Position numbers and translations under genes: made by a program. Source: JAHECQ01 sp963775125 (GTDB lineage Bacteria > Actinomycetota > Acidimicrobiia > Acidimicrobiales > SZUA-35). Taken from it: a DNA stretch of 64,000 nt. The notes beneath the pieces are model-generated. The model worked only from the letters and a program-made list of their open reading frames with translations. It was not told the DNA's origin and did not search any database. Position 1 is the stretch's first letter. Each line of letters begins with the position of its first letter. The stretch covers positions 682,001-746,000 of the forward strand of contig CAVZHQ010000007.1 of NCBI GenBank assembly GCA_963775125.1, read 5' to 3'. Positions 28,212 to 38,283 of this stretch are shown in pieces.

Positions 28212-29968
28212 AGCGAATCTCCTGCCGGTTGGGCCGAGGCCGGAAGTTCGGGGGCGAGGCCGAGGTAGGCGGCTCGAACTGCCTCGGTGCTGAGGACATC
28301 GTCGGGAGGGCCACTGGCAATGATCCGACCGAAATCGAGCACGGTGATGTGCGAACAGACCGAGGCGACCAACTCGACGTCGTGTTCGATCAACACGATC
28401 GAACAACCGAACCGGGCAGGAATCTCTCGGATCTGGCGAGCGAGGGCGTCGGTCTCCTCGGAGCCGAGGCCGGCGGCCGGCTCGTCGAGGAAGGCAACCA
28501 GAGGACGCGCCGCAACGCAGGCCGCAACCTCGAGGACCCGTCGGGTCCCCACATCGACGAATTGGATCGGCTCGTCGGCCGGCGGCAGTCCGAAGAACCC
28601 GAGGATGTCCTGCATCTCATCGGTGCTGATGGACGTTGGGGAGTAGAGCCGGATGTAGTCACCCACCGAGAGTTCGGCGATGGCTCGACCCTGCTGGAAC
28701 GTGCGCCGGATGCCGGCCCGGGCCCGCTTGGTGGCGTTGAGCTGATCGATCGACTTGTCCTGAAGCAGAACCGACCCGGAGTAGTTGTCGATGAACCCGC
28801 AGACGGCGTCGATGAAGGTGGACTTGCCGGCGCCATTGGGGCCGATGATGCCGACGACGGAACGCTCGGGCACATCGATGCTGACCGCGTCGAGCGCAGT
28901 GAGCGAGCCGTAGACCACCTTGAGTTCGCGCAGGCTGAGCACTGGCGTGCTGCTGTTCGTGGTCTCGAGCGCCGCCAGTGGCGCTGGTGCGATCGGCATC
29001 GGGGCCGTCGAGCGGCGGGGGAGCCGCCAGGGGAAGTTGGCCGAGATGCCGCCGCCGCCCTGGGACAACGCGTGGATGGCGCCGAGGCCGAAGATCATCT
29101 GTGGGTATTCGGCCGACCAGCCGAACCGGCGGAAGACTTCGGGAATGAGCGCAGCCAGGACGCCGGCGAACACCGCGCCCGACAGGCTTTGGGCTCCGAA
29201 CATCACGGCCGCAGCGACAACGGCCAAGGAGATGATCGCGCTGAACGAGCGAATGTCGACCGAGCCCCCGAGCTGGGTGGCGTAGAGGCCGCCGGCGAGC
29301 CCGGCGATGGCCGCCGAGGTGACGAAGGCCGACAGCTTGACCCCAGGCACCGACAACCCCGCTGCGGCCGCCGCCCGTTCGCTGGAACGAACCGCTCGCC
29401 ACGCTTGCCCGGTTCGTGTCCGACCGAGGGCTTCGAGACCCACGCCTACGAGCACCATGACGACGAACGAGAAGAGGAACCACATCTTGTCGGCGGTGAA
29501 GCCCATCGGCCGCAACTGCACCCGCTCGGCATCAAGCGTGCCCGGAAAGGCGTGCTTGTTGAAGATGCCGCTGATGGCAACCGAGAAGGCGAGGGTGACG
29601 ACGGCGAGGTTGACACCGCGTAGTCGAACGGCGAGGCCGCCGACCAGGAAGCCCGCTGGTATCGCCGCCAGGCTGCCGATCCCAAGCATGATCACGAACG
29701 GCAGGCGGAAGTTCACATTGAACCAGAGCACCACCCAGGCGCCGATCGCTGCGAAGGCCATGGGACAGAGGCTGAGAAGCCCGGCGCGGCCGAACAGCAT
29801 CCCGGCCGACAAGGCAATGAGTGCCTGGCTGATGGCGAAGGTCGCCGAGAATGCCCACGTGCCAGGAGACAGGAGGCCGGCGACGAGGAGCGCACCGAGT
29901 AGGCAGCCGGGCAACGCCAGTCGGCGGAAGCTCTCGCCGTTCACGGAGAAGAGTTCAGCGGGCTTCAT
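28208..29968 (-). CDS. LivM-LivG fusion: ABC permease with C-terminal ATPase
   Basis: A 586-residue fusion. Residues 1-about 320 are a LivM-type permease (AGMLFGRAGLLSLCPMAFAAIGAW; EAA-like loop near RTGQAWRAVRSSERAAAAAGL). After a proline/alanine-rich linker comes a LivG-type ATPase with GPNGAGKST, VAFLDEPAAGLG and LIEHDVELV. Fusion fixes one permease to one ATPase; the second permease and ATPase are separate genes on either side. The start overlaps the livH stop by 14 nt. Confidence 0.9.
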   Translation of the reverse strand: MKPAELFSVNGESFRRLALPGCLLGALLVAGLLSPGTWAFSATFAISQALIALSAGMLFGRAGLLSLCPMAFAAIGAWVVLWFNVNFRLPFVIMLGIGSLAAIPAGFLVGGLAVRLRGVNLAVVTLAFSVAISGIFNKHAFPGTLDAERVQLRPMGFTADKMWFLFSFVVMVLVGVGLEALGRTRTGQAWRAVRSSERAAAAAGLSVPGVKLSAFVTSAAIAGLAGGLYATQLGGSVDIRSFSAIISLAVVAAAVMFGAQSLSGAVFAGVLAALIPEVFRRFGWSAEYPQMIFGLGAIHALSQGGGGISANFPWRLPRRSTAPMPIAPAPLAALETTNSSTPVLSLRELKVVYGSLTALDAVSIDVPERSVVGIIGPNGAGKSTFIDAVCGFIDNYSGSVLLQDKSIDQLNATKRARAGIRRTFQQGRAIAELSVGDYIRLYSPTSISTDEMQDILGFFGLPPADEPIQFVDVGTRRVLEVAACVAARPLVAFLDEPAAGLGSEETDALARQIREIPARFGCSIVLIEHDVELVASVCSHITVLDFGRIIASGPPDDVLSTEAVRAAYLGLAPELPASAQPAGDSL

Positions 29969-30812
29969 TCCACGTCACCTTTCGTTGTGACCACAGCAGC
30001 ACCAGACTGATCATCACGAAGGCCAGGGCCGGCCGGTACTCCCCGACCTTGCCCCAGTTGAGGGCCGTGGATTCGAGCATGCCGAGGGCGATGCCGCCGA
30101 TCAGGGTGAGCGAGAGGCTTCGCATCGATCCGCAGATGGCGGCAACCATGGCCGGAATGACCAGGATGACCATGTTGGGGATGCTGCTGCGGGTTGGCGC
30201 AACGAGGACCATCGCTGCGGTCGTGATGGCCCCGCCGGCGGCCCACACGGCGACGATGAGCGGGGTGGTCTTCACCCCCATCAGTTCGGCGGTGACCGGG
30301 CGGCTGGACACGGCCCGGAGGATCACACCGATTCGGGTGTAGGTGAGGACGAGCCACAGCGTGGCGCTGACGGCAATGGCGGCGACGAACGACATCACCG
30401 ATTGGCCGCTGACCCGAACGTCGCCGGCCTGAAACGACAGAGAGTTGAACAGGGCAGGAAAGAAGCGGTTCGTATCGTGGAACACCCGGACGGTGATGGC
30501 GAAAAGCGAGATGGCCATGGCCATGCTCACCGTCGAGCGGACCAGGACGTTGGATTCTCGGAAGAGCCGCGCCATCGCGTACCCCTGCAGTGCGCTGATC
30601 GCAGTACCGATGACGATGGCCAACACGATCGAGGTCCACATGCCGAGCCCATGGATGTCGACCAGATCGGTCATGGCGAACACGGCGAACGCCGGACCGA
30701 ACGTTTGTGAGAAGTTCACCACCGCGGCCATCCGGTAGAGAAGCACGATGCAGACCCCGACGAGGCCATAGATTCCGCCGGCGGCAAGGCCGGCGACTGC
30801 GAGGTTCAGCAA
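29955..30812 (-). CDS. livH: Branched-chain amino acid-type ABC permease (LivH-like)
   Basis: A 285-residue permease with about eight membrane helices. LAAGGIYGLVGVCIVLLYR and VVNFSQTFGPAFAVFAM are typical of LivH N-termini, and RIGVILRAVSSRPVTAELMGV is the coupling loop. The TTG at 30812 is chosen because it has AAGAAGGA upstream and gives the usual LLNLAVAGL start; the longer frame would add an unlikely basic tail that runs into a hairpin. Confidence 0.85.
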   Translation of the reverse strand: MLNLAVAGLAAGGIYGLVGVCIVLLYRMAAVVNFSQTFGPAFAVFAMTDLVDIHGLGMWTSIVLAIVIGTAISALQGYAMARLFRESNVLVRSTVSMAMAISLFAITVRVFHDTNRFFPALFNSLSFQAGDVRVSGQSVMSFVAAIAVSATLWLVLTYTRIGVILRAVSSRPVTAELMGVKTTPLIVAVWAAGGAITTAAMVLVAPTRSSIPNMVILVIPAMVAAICGSMRSLSLTLIGGIALGMLESTALNWGKVGEYRPALAFVMISLVLLWSQRKVTWNEAR

Positions 30813-30864
30813 GGTTCGATGTCCTTCTTGGAGCGGATCGTGGTGTCTGAGCCGAAGCGCCGGC

Positions 30865-30906
30865 GGTGGAGCTGTGCCACGGACGCATCCGTGGCACAGC
30901 TCCACC
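30865..30906. terminator. Strong hairpin between binding-protein gene and permease gene
   Basis: GGTGGAGCTGTGCCACGGA (30865-30883) and its exact complement (30888-30906) form a 19-bp stem with loop CGCA. No T-run follows. Between a periplasmic-binding-protein gene and its permease such a stem usually stabilises the upstream message or partly terminates it, so the binding protein is made in excess. Confidence 0.7.
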
Positions 30907-30922
30907 ACTTGCTCAGCGGGAT

Positions 30923-32149
30923 CTAGCCCTCGTGGGGGAAGACCCGCCAGTCCGAGACCTTGGTGAACACGCCGTCCTTGACCTGGACCATCAGCGAGTA
31001 CTTGTTGGGCTGGACGCCGCCGACGAACCCGGTGGCCTCGAAGGGTCCACCGAGCATTTCGCTCTCGAAGGCAATGTTCTTGATGGCGGTTTGCACCGAC
31101 TCGAAGGTGATCTCGCCGTCGATGCTCTCGAGCGCGTTGATCATCGCCTTCGCCGACATGTAGCCGGCCTGACCGAATGAGGTGGGCGCAAGGTCGTTCT
31201 CCTCGTTGAGACGCAGGTAATCCTTGACCTCGTCGGAGAACGTGGCCTCATCTCCGGTGTACGGCTCGAACTCGGAGGCGGCGTAGACGCCTTCGAGCGA
31301 GTCGCCGGCGGCCTCGAGGAGGCTGAGCGAGTAGCCCGAGGTGAGCATGCCCCAGACGATCTCCTCCTGCAGGCCCTGGGCCTGCACGATCTGGAAGAAC
31401 GACTGGTAGTCGGGCTCGGTGAACGCGGTCAGCACGGCTTCGCAATCCTCGGAAGCCAGTTTGGTGACCGAAGGCGTGAGGTCCTCGCCGACTTCGGCGA
31501 TGACCTGCGTCAGCTTCATGCCGCTGTCCGCCTCCCACATCGGGAAGAAGACTTCCTGGAAGATGGGCGTGAGGCCCACATTGAGACCGGCGAAGCAGAT
31601 CTTGGTCTTGCCCAAGTCATGGACGAAATAGTCGAGGATGTGGAGCGTCGGCAGGAAGGGTCCGGTGTTGATGGGGTGGACCGTCGTGGCCTCGGCGCAG
31701 GCGGCAACGCCGGCAAGCACTTCGACCTTTTTCTCCGCGTAGTAGGCGGCGTTGGTGGTGCAGTCGACGATGGAACCGCCACAGCAGAATCCGAGGACCC
31801 CCTCCTCTTCGAGAAGTTGCTTGGCCGCAGCAGCGGCACCCTCGGTGGTGTCCTGCGCGTCAGCACTGACCAGTTCGATCGGGCGGCCATCGAGTCCACC
31901 CGCGGCGTTGTACTCCGCAAAGACGAGTTTGGCGATGGTCGCAGACTCCGGGAACACGTTGGGACCGCTGACGCTGGTGACGTCGCCGATCTTGATCGGT
32001 TCTCCAGTTGCACCCTCGCCGCCGTCGGTGCCGCCATCGCTGGCGGAACCGTCGGCGCTGTCGCTCTCGCTGGAGCCGCACGCTGCGGCCAGTAAGGCAA
32101 TCGCAACCAGCGACGCCAATAGCGCGAATAGACGCTTTCTCCTGTGCAT
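30923..32149 (-). CDS. ABC transporter substrate-binding lipoprotein (LivK-like)
   Basis: A 408-residue lipoprotein: signal peptide with lipobox LAAAC, an S/D/G linker, then a type I periplasmic-binding fold (GDVTSVSGPNVFPESATIAK, AEYNAAGGLDGRPIELV, GVLGFCCGGSIVDCTTNAAYY). It should capture the ligand for the permeases downstream. The start at 32149 follows GGGGAG. Cysteines in FCCGGSIVDC probably form a disulphide. First gene of the operon; the 180-nt region upstream should hold its promoter. Confidence 0.9.
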   Translation of the reverse strand: MHRRKRLFALLASLVAIALLAAACGSSESDSADGSASDGGTDGGEGATGEPIKIGDVTSVSGPNVFPESATIAKLVFAEYNAAGGLDGRPIELVSADAQDTTEGAAAAAKQLLEEEGVLGFCCGGSIVDCTTNAAYYAEKKVEVLAGVAACAEATTVHPINTGPFLPTLHILDYFVHDLGKTKICFAGLNVGLTPIFQEVFFPMWEADSGMKLTQVIAEVGEDLTPSVTKLASEDCEAVLTAFTEPDYQSFFQIVQAQGLQEEIVWGMLTSGYSLSLLEAAGDSLEGVYAASEFEPYTGDEATFSDEVKDYLRLNEENDLAPTSFGQAGYMSAKAMINALESIDGEITFESVQTAIKNIAFESEMLGGPFEATGFVGGVQPNKYSLMVQVKDGVFTKVSDWRVFPHEG

Positions 32150-32333
32150 TGTTCTCCCCTTGTGAATGCGGCCGCGAGGCACAAGAAGAGGCCCCTCGGG
32201 TGAGAGTGCGCTCGAGATCTTGTCCACGACGGTCCCCTGTCGTATGGGGGGCACCCTACTTCGGCGTGACAGACGACACAAGAACTCTGAGGACGCTCAG
32301 TCTTCAAAGTCGTCCACCGGTAACAGGATCGGC

Positions 32334-33095
32334 TCAGTCGCGAAGCAGATAGGCCGAGTGCAGCAGCTCGGGCTTCTCGGTGAGCTCGGCCGCGGTCCCC
32401 GTATAGCGGATGTTGCCACCCTCGAGCACGTAGGCCTTGGTCGCCAGTTCGAGGGCCACGTGGGCAAACTGCTCGATGAGCAGCACCGCGGTGCCGTTTG
32501 CTGCGACCTCGCTGAGCACCGGCATCAGGCGCTTGACCACGATGGGAGCAAGGCCGAGCGAGAGCTCATCGACGATCAGAACCTGGGGTTTGGACACCAG
32601 GGCCTGCGCCAGGACGACCATCTGCTGCTCGCCGCCGGAAAGGAGGCGCCCACCGATGTCCCAGCGTTTTTCGAGCTCGGGGAACAAGGAAAGGGTGTAG
32701 GCCAAGCCGTCGGTGGCGGCTTTCTTGCCGAGCGAGTAGCTGGCGACGCGCAGATTGTCCTCGACGGTGAGGTCGGTCAGGAGCCGCCGGCCTTCGGGGA
32801 CGACCGAGATGCCGGCGGCGCGGACTCGTTCGGGCCGCCAGTTGGTGAGATCGTTGCCGTCCAGACGCACCTGCCCGCCGCCGACGCGGGCCAAGCCCGC
32901 AACCGCTGCCGCGATACTGGACTTCCCCGCTCCGTTCGGACCGAGCATCGTGGTCACCTGGCCGGGGGGTACCTCGATCGAGACTCCGTGCACCACCGGC
33001 CGACCACCGCGAACGACCACCAGGTCGATGAGGCTGAGGGTTCCGGCGCTCGTGCCGTTCTGGTTCACCTGAATCTCCTCGGTCTGCGCCGTCAC
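32334..33095 (-). CDS. livF: Branched-chain amino acid-type ABC ATPase (LivF-like), second system
   Basis: A 253-residue ATPase with GPNGAGKSS, LLSGGEQQMVVLAQAL and VLIVDELSLGLAP. The GTG start overlaps the livG stop (GTGA). Last gene of the second Liv operon (37171 down to 32334), which directly precedes the first one in the same direction. Confidence 0.9.
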   Translation of the reverse strand: MTAQTEEIQVNQNGTSAGTLSLIDLVVVRGGRPVVHGVSIEVPPGQVTTMLGPNGAGKSSIAAAVAGLARVGGGQVRLDGNDLTNWRPERVRAAGISVVPEGRRLLTDLTVEDNLRVASYSLGKKAATDGLAYTLSLFPELEKRWDIGGRLLSGGEQQMVVLAQALVSKPQVLIVDELSLGLAPIVVKRLMPVLSEVAANGTAVLLIEQFAHVALELATKAYVLEGGNIRYTGTAAELTEKPELLHSAYLLRD

Positions 33096-33812
33096 TCTGC
33101 ATCAGCTCCCAAATACGCCGCCAGCACCTGCTCATCACGCAGCACGTCCTGGGTGGGCCCGCTGGCGAGCAGTCGACCGAAGTCGAGAACCGCCGACCAT
33201 TGGCAGCACGCCTGCACCAGCGACATGTCGTGGTCGACCAGGATCACGATGGCGTTGGATCGCTCCGGGATGGAGCGGATGATGGTGCTGAGCTCCTCGG
33301 TCTCCTCGTCGGGGAGCCCCGCCGCAGGCTCGTCGAGCAGCACGACCTTCGGCTCGCCAACGACGGCGCGGGCGATCTCGATGAAGCGACGCTCCTTGGC
33401 CGGCAGCGTGCGAACGAGGTCGTTTCGGACGTGGGTGAGGCCGGTGAACTCGAGCGCGTCGTCGACTGCCGACTTCGCTTGGGCCCGCCCGGCCGATGGA
33501 GGAGTGCTCGTAGACCGTGAGCACGTTGTCGTAGACGGTGAGACCCTCGATGGCTTGTTCGGTCTGGAAGGTGCGACGCACGCCCCATCGGGCCCGCCGG
33601 AAGTCCGGCATGCCGATCAGCTGGGTGCCATCGACCTCGATCGACCCGCTTGCCGGCGTGACGTAGCCGGACATGACGTTGAAGAACGTGGTCTTGCCGG
33701 CGCCGTTCGGTCCGATGAGTCCGCAGGTGCCTCCGGGAAAGGTCATGGAGAGGTCGTCCAGGGAGGTCACGCCGCCGAAGCGGACGGTGATGTTCTTGAC
33801 GTCGATGGTCAT
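33092..33812 (-). CDS. livG: Branched-chain amino acid-type ABC ATPase (LivG-like), one frameshift
   Basis: Reads as a 239-residue ATPase once one extra base in a G/C run at about 33481-33492 is removed. The first part holds VRFGGVTSLDDLSM, Walker A GPNGAGKTTFF and VRRTFQTEQAIEGLTVYDN; after the shift it continues AQAKSAVDDALEF, VVLLDEPAAGLPDEE and LVDHDMSLV. Operon overlaps are preserved on both sides (ATGA and GTGA), which argues that the gene is intact and the base is an error. Confidence 0.82.
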
Positions 33813-34795
33813 CCGAGGAGGCCCTTCTTCTCCATGGCCTTGGTGCTCTGGATGAGGTTCATCATGAGGCCGAACCCGAAAAGGGACAGGCTGAAGTTGT
33901 TCCAGAACTGGCCGCCAGGGGCGTAACTGACGAGCAGGTCGAGCATGACCTTGCTGAAGAAGCCGGCGAGGATGGCCCCCCAGAGGCTGTCGATGCCGCC
34001 CATCAGGACGACGGCGACGAGGAAGAGTGCGGCCTGTCGGCTGAACTGATCGACGCCGATGGAGCTCTGGACGCTGCCGGCGAAGAGGCCACCGGCAACT
34101 CCGGCCATGAACGAGGCAAGGGCGAACGCGATGACTTTGTATCGGGTGATGTCGATGCCGGCCGCAATGGCTGCGGGTTCGCTCTGCCGGATGGACGCCC
34201 ACGCCCGACCCGGCTTGGCCCGAAGGAAGGCCCAGGCCAGCACGAAGACCAGGGCACAGATGATCAACGTGAACTGGAAGTAGGCGGCGTCGGCCTCGGC
34301 GAAGGAAGGCCGCCGGACGGGGGCGATGCTGGACAGGTCGGTAGCCACGCCGGCGAACCCGCCACCTCCGTTGGGGAACTTGAGCTGGAGGAGCAGGATC
34401 TCGACAGCCGCGGCCAACATCAGGGTGACCAGCGCCAGGTACAGACCGCTGACCCGCATCGCAGGTAGCCCGATCAGGACGCCGAGGACCATCGCTCCGA
34501 GTCCGGCGATCAGAAGGAGAAGGGGGTACGGCAGCGTCGTTGCGTAGGCCAGACGCATGAAGAGCCAACAACCGATGCCGTAGGAGGCCACCTGACCGAG
34601 CGACACCAGGCCGACCCGTCCGTAGAGCATTCCGGCGCTGGCGGCGACCAGGGCGAAGATGGCCATCTGGGTGAAGTTGGTGATCCAGAACGACCCGAAG
34701 ATGGAGGGAAAGACGAAAAGCCCGACAACCACGACGGCGAGGGCTGCCCCGGGCTGGAAGTACTTGTGACCGAGCAGTCTGGCGACGGCGGGCAT
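33809..34795 (-). CDS. livM: Branched-chain amino acid-type ABC permease (LivM-like)
   Basis: A 328-residue permease with about nine membrane helices. SAGMLYGRVGLVSLGQVASYGIG is the LivM signature, and KPGRAWASIRQSEPAAIAAGI the ATPase-coupling loop. It overlaps livG by 4 nt and the livH stop by one base (TGATG). Confidence 0.9.
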   Translation of the reverse strand: MPAVARLLGHKYFQPGAALAVVVVGLFVFPSIFGSFWITNFTQMAIFALVAASAGMLYGRVGLVSLGQVASYGIGCWLFMRLAYATTLPYPLLLLIAGLGAMVLGVLIGLPAMRVSGLYLALVTLMLAAAVEILLLQLKFPNGGGGFAGVATDLSSIAPVRRPSFAEADAAYFQFTLIICALVFVLAWAFLRAKPGRAWASIRQSEPAAIAAGIDITRYKVIAFALASFMAGVAGGLFAGSVQSSIGVDQFSRQAALFLVAVVLMGGIDSLWGAILAGFFSKVMLDLLVSYAPGGQFWNNFSLSLFGFGLMMNLIQSTKAMEKKGLLG

Positions 34796-35722
34796 CAGGA
34801 CATTTCCCTTCCGGCCAGGACGACCGTGCGGCGGCGAGAGATCCAGAGGATGGCGAGCACCGAGACCACGACGGGGGCCAGACGTCGATAGTTGGCGAGG
34901 AACTGGAGCGATCCGTTGAATGGCGTGAGGAACGATTCGACGATGCCGATGAGCATGCTGGCGAAGAAGGTGGTCCAGAGCGACTTGAAGCGGGCGACGA
35001 TGACGCCGGCCAGAGCGGGGATCACGAACCAGGTGAGTGTGGCCTGGTCGAGGCTCTTGACGAAGGACGGGAGCAGGAGGAAGACGCAACCGCACAGTAG
35101 GCCCGAGCCGAACCAGGCCAGGGCCTCGATACGGCGAACAGGGACGCCGAGCAAGGCGGCGACCTCTCGGTTGTTGGCGATGGCTCGCATGGCAGTACCG
35201 GTGGCGCTCTTCTGAAGGAAGGCGCTGACCCCGATGACTACGGCCAGGGCGAAGAACAGGGCGATCACCTGGGTGGTGGTGACGATGGTGCCGCCCACGC
35301 TGAAGGTCTGGTTGGGGAAATGCAGGTTGCGAGGCTTCGACGTGTCCCACCCTTGCTTCATGATGCCCATGAGGAAGAGGGCCATGGCCACCATGCCGAG
35401 CGACTTGGCGAGAGGGTCGCGCCGGTCGAGCTTGGGGGCGAGGAACCAGCCGTAGGCCGAGCGTGAGCAGGGCACAGACGAGGACGAGCAACGGATAGGC
35501 GAGTATCCGCACACCGGCGCCGCGTGGATCGGGGACGGCAAGAGAGCCGCCCATGATGGTCCACGCGAGATGGGTGCCCATGGCGCCGATGGCGCCGAAG
35601 GCCAGGTTGACCACGCCGGTGGTCCGGTACAGGACAACGATTCCTGTACCGGTCACCGCGTACATGGCACCAAAGGCCAGACCCTGGATGATGAAGGGAA
35701 GCAGAATGCTGAAACTTGGCAT
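34795..35722 (-). CDS. livH: Branched-chain amino acid-type ABC permease (LivH-like), one frameshift
   Basis: About 308 residues after removal of one extra base at about 35456-35463. The N-terminus (IIQGLAFGAMYAVTGTGIVV, VVNLAFGAIGAMGTHLAW) and the rest (YGWFLAPKLDRRDPLAKSLG, GTAMRAIANNREVAALLGVPV) are typical LivH. The shift falls between helices; everything else in the operon is intact, so sequence error is the simpler reading. Confidence 0.82.
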
Positions 35723-35742
35723 CTCGGGCCTGGCCTTCGGGT

Positions 35743-37171
35743 CTAGTTGTTGGGCTCGGCGGTGGTCAGGTCGCCGGAAGCCTCGGCCTCACGGACGGCT
35801 TCGAGGATCGGCTCGACGGCCGGGATCTCGAAGCAACCACCGTCGTCGACCATCTTGCCGTCGCCCGGAACCACGTTGTAGTCCCAGTTGTTGGGCACGT
35901 TCCCGTCGGGAAGGCTGCCGAAGTACCAGGCCCGGCACAAGTGATCGCTGTGGAACATCTTGATGTCGGCGATGGCTGCGTTGACCGCGGCACGGTCGTC
36001 GAGGTCGGCCGGGTCCATCTCGAGCAGGGTGTGCACGACGATGCGGCCGATGACGAAGCCCATCTGCTGGAACGAGCCGTAGGGGGCGTCGGGGTTGTAC
36101 TCGTCGGAAACCTGACGATACAGCTCGACCTCAGGGGCGTCGTCGTCCAGGAGGGCGAACTCGGCGTTGATGTTGAGCTTGTCGATCCAGGCATCGACCG
36201 AGCGCAACGGCCACCGAGGTGTCGTTGAGCGGGGTGGAGGAACCCCAGTAGACCTTGTCGATGAGGCCCTGCTCTTCGGCCGCCTTGAGGATCTTGAGGC
36301 CCTCTGGCGGGGTGTAGTTGAGCAGAACGCCGCCACCTTCACCGGCCCGGTTGACCAGGTCGAGGGCAACAGATGTCGGGTCGGCGATGGGGAGCTCGTA
36401 CTGGGCGTCTTCCCACTCGAGACCTTCCTGCTCGATGTAGATGCCGGCGATCGAGTTGGCGTAGTCAGAGGTCGGGGTGATGCCGACGGAGCTGACGATC
36501 TTGCCGGTGGCGCCCTTCTCGATCATCTTGACCGCAGCACCGAGGGCGGAGTAGCCCGGGCCGGTGTTGACCGCAGCGATGGCGGGGGAGCTGAAGCACT
36601 CGGCCGGCACGCCGGCGACGATGACGTTGAGGCCCTGCTCGTCGTAGTAGCCGGCGTTGACCGGGCAGTCGAGGATGGAGAACCCGCCGACGATGGCGAC
36701 GATGTCTTCGTTCTCGACCAGCTTGCGGGCGGCCGCGCCTGCGTCCTCGGGAGAACCGTTGTCGTTCTCCCAGACCATTTGGATCGGGCGTCCGTTGATG
36801 CCACCGTTGTCGTTGACGCAGTTGAAGTACGCCTCCATCATGGCTGGGCCGGTGGAGAAGTCGATTCCGGGAATCGACGTGGTGACGTGGCCGACGATGA
36901 TCGGATCGCCTTCGGCCTTCTCGCCGTTGTCGAGACCGCAGCCAGGGCCGGCAGTGGCGTCGGTCCCCGCAGGTGCGGCTTCCTCTTCCTCGTCGGTCTC
37001 GGCTTCGGTGTCGTCGGTGGTTTCTTCTTCCTCGGTCTCAGCCTCGGTGTCTTCGGTCGTCTCTGCTTCGCTGGTCTCGGTGTCGCTGCCCTCGGACGCA
37101 GCGTCCGATGCGCAGGCGGCGCCGAAGAGGCCCAAGGCCATCAGCAACGCAAGTAGCTTTCTTGGCATCAT
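35743..37171 (-). CDS. ABC transporter substrate-binding lipoprotein (LivK-like), one frameshift
   Basis: About 475 residues once one extra base at about 36200-36214 is removed. The lipobox is FGAAC. An unusually long acidic linker of T/E/D repeats (residues about 25-70) precedes the binding domain (IIVGHVTTSIPGIDFSTGPA, VNDNGGINGRPIQMVWENDN, VAIVGGFSILDCPVNAGYY). After the shift the C-terminus runs RSVDAWIDKLNINAEF through to TTAEPNN. Upstream AGGA precedes the ATG pair at 37171/37168. First gene of the second Liv operon. Confidence 0.82.
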
Positions 37172-37322
37172 GATTCCTAACTCCCGGCGTGCCGGGCGAT
37201 CTGCCGATCGAATGGGTCGGCTCTCCCCTGAATGACCGGACCAACCTAGTGCGGTCAACTGCGAGGTACAAGCATTCTGACCCGGCTCAGTTCGTGGGTT
37301 CGAGGTGGCGAGACGTGGCTCG

Positions 37323-38240
37323 TCAGTTGCCGAAGGCCTCGGCACCCTGCGTGAGCAGCTCGAGATGCTGCGCCGGGGTTCGGCCGTTCTTGCGGCCGGT
37401 GGCCAGACAGACCTCGGTGATGCCGAGGGCGGCAAGCCGGCTCACCTCGGCGTGCCAGTCGTCGGGTGTTCCGCCGGCCAGCGACACAAGGGTCTCGACA
37501 CCGAAGGGAAGATCGGACCGATCGGCTTCGGCCCGCAGCTCGTGTACCCGCGCAATCGACTGGCCCAGGTCCTGCGCCGGAGTGAGCAGCGCGATCCAGC
37601 CGTCTGCGTGCTCGGCGACCCGTCGGAGCGAGGCCTCGCCCGGCCCGGACCCGATCCACAGCGGGATCGAGCCGCCGTTCGGCAAGGGGTTGATGCCAAC
37701 ACGATCGAGATGATGCCATCGGCCGTCGAAGGTCACGAGTGGCTCGGACCAGAGGCGACGCATCAGCTGGATCTGTTCGTCGAGCCGCTTGCCGCGGGTG
37801 CCGAAGTCGGCACCGACACCTTCGTACTCCGCGAAGTTCCATCCGACGCCGACCGCCATGGTCAGGCGTCCGCCGGACAGCCGATCGAGGGTCGTTGCCT
37901 GCTTGGCCACCAAGGCGGTCTCTCGCTGCGGGAGGATCACGACGCGCGGACGGAACCGCAGGGTCGAGGTGGCCGAGGCCAGAAAGCTGAAGAGGGTGAA
38001 GACCTCGTGAAAGGGATCTTCGGCAACGTAGGCCGGGCCGGGAAACCCGCCGACGGGTCCGTCGAATCGGGAGGCGTCAGCGCCGAGGATGTGATCGAAC
38101 GCCGTCAGGTAGGTGAAGCCGAGCGCCTCGGCCGTCTGGGCGTACTCCTTGATGAAGCCGGGGTCGTTGCCGATCTCGGCTTGCGGGTAGATGGCACCCA
38201 GAGTGACGGGAGCGGTGGTGGTCTCGACGTGCATACGCAC
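37323..38240 (-). CDS. Luciferase-like, probably F420-dependent oxidoreductase
   Basis: A 305-residue LLM protein: YLTAFDHILGADASR, TTLDRLSGGRLTMAVGVGWNF, FGTRGKRLDEQI and SIPLWIGSGPGEASL. It closely resembles the one at 55753-56628 in motif order (both have NRGKR/TRGKR-type segments followed by W-H-x-L-D-R-V-G). It stands alone between the Liv operon and the GGDEF-EAL gene. Two starts are possible, 38240 and 38234. Confidence 0.87.
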   Translation of the reverse strand: MRMHVETTTAPVTLGAIYPQAEIGNDPGFIKEYAQTAEALGFTYLTAFDHILGADASRFDGPVGGFPGPAYVAEDPFHEVFTLFSFLASATSTLRFRPRVVILPQRETALVAKQATTLDRLSGGRLTMAVGVGWNFAEYEGVGADFGTRGKRLDEQIQLMRRLWSEPLVTFDGRWHHLDRVGINPLPNGGSIPLWIGSGPGEASLRRVAEHADGWIALLTPAQDLGQSIARVHELRAEADRSDLPFGVETLVSLAGGTPDDWHAEVSRLAALGITEVCLATGRKNGRTPAQHLELLTQGAEAFGN

Positions 38241-38283
38241 GAAGGTAGGCCATGTGCTCGACCCAATCAGGCCGAACGCAAGA

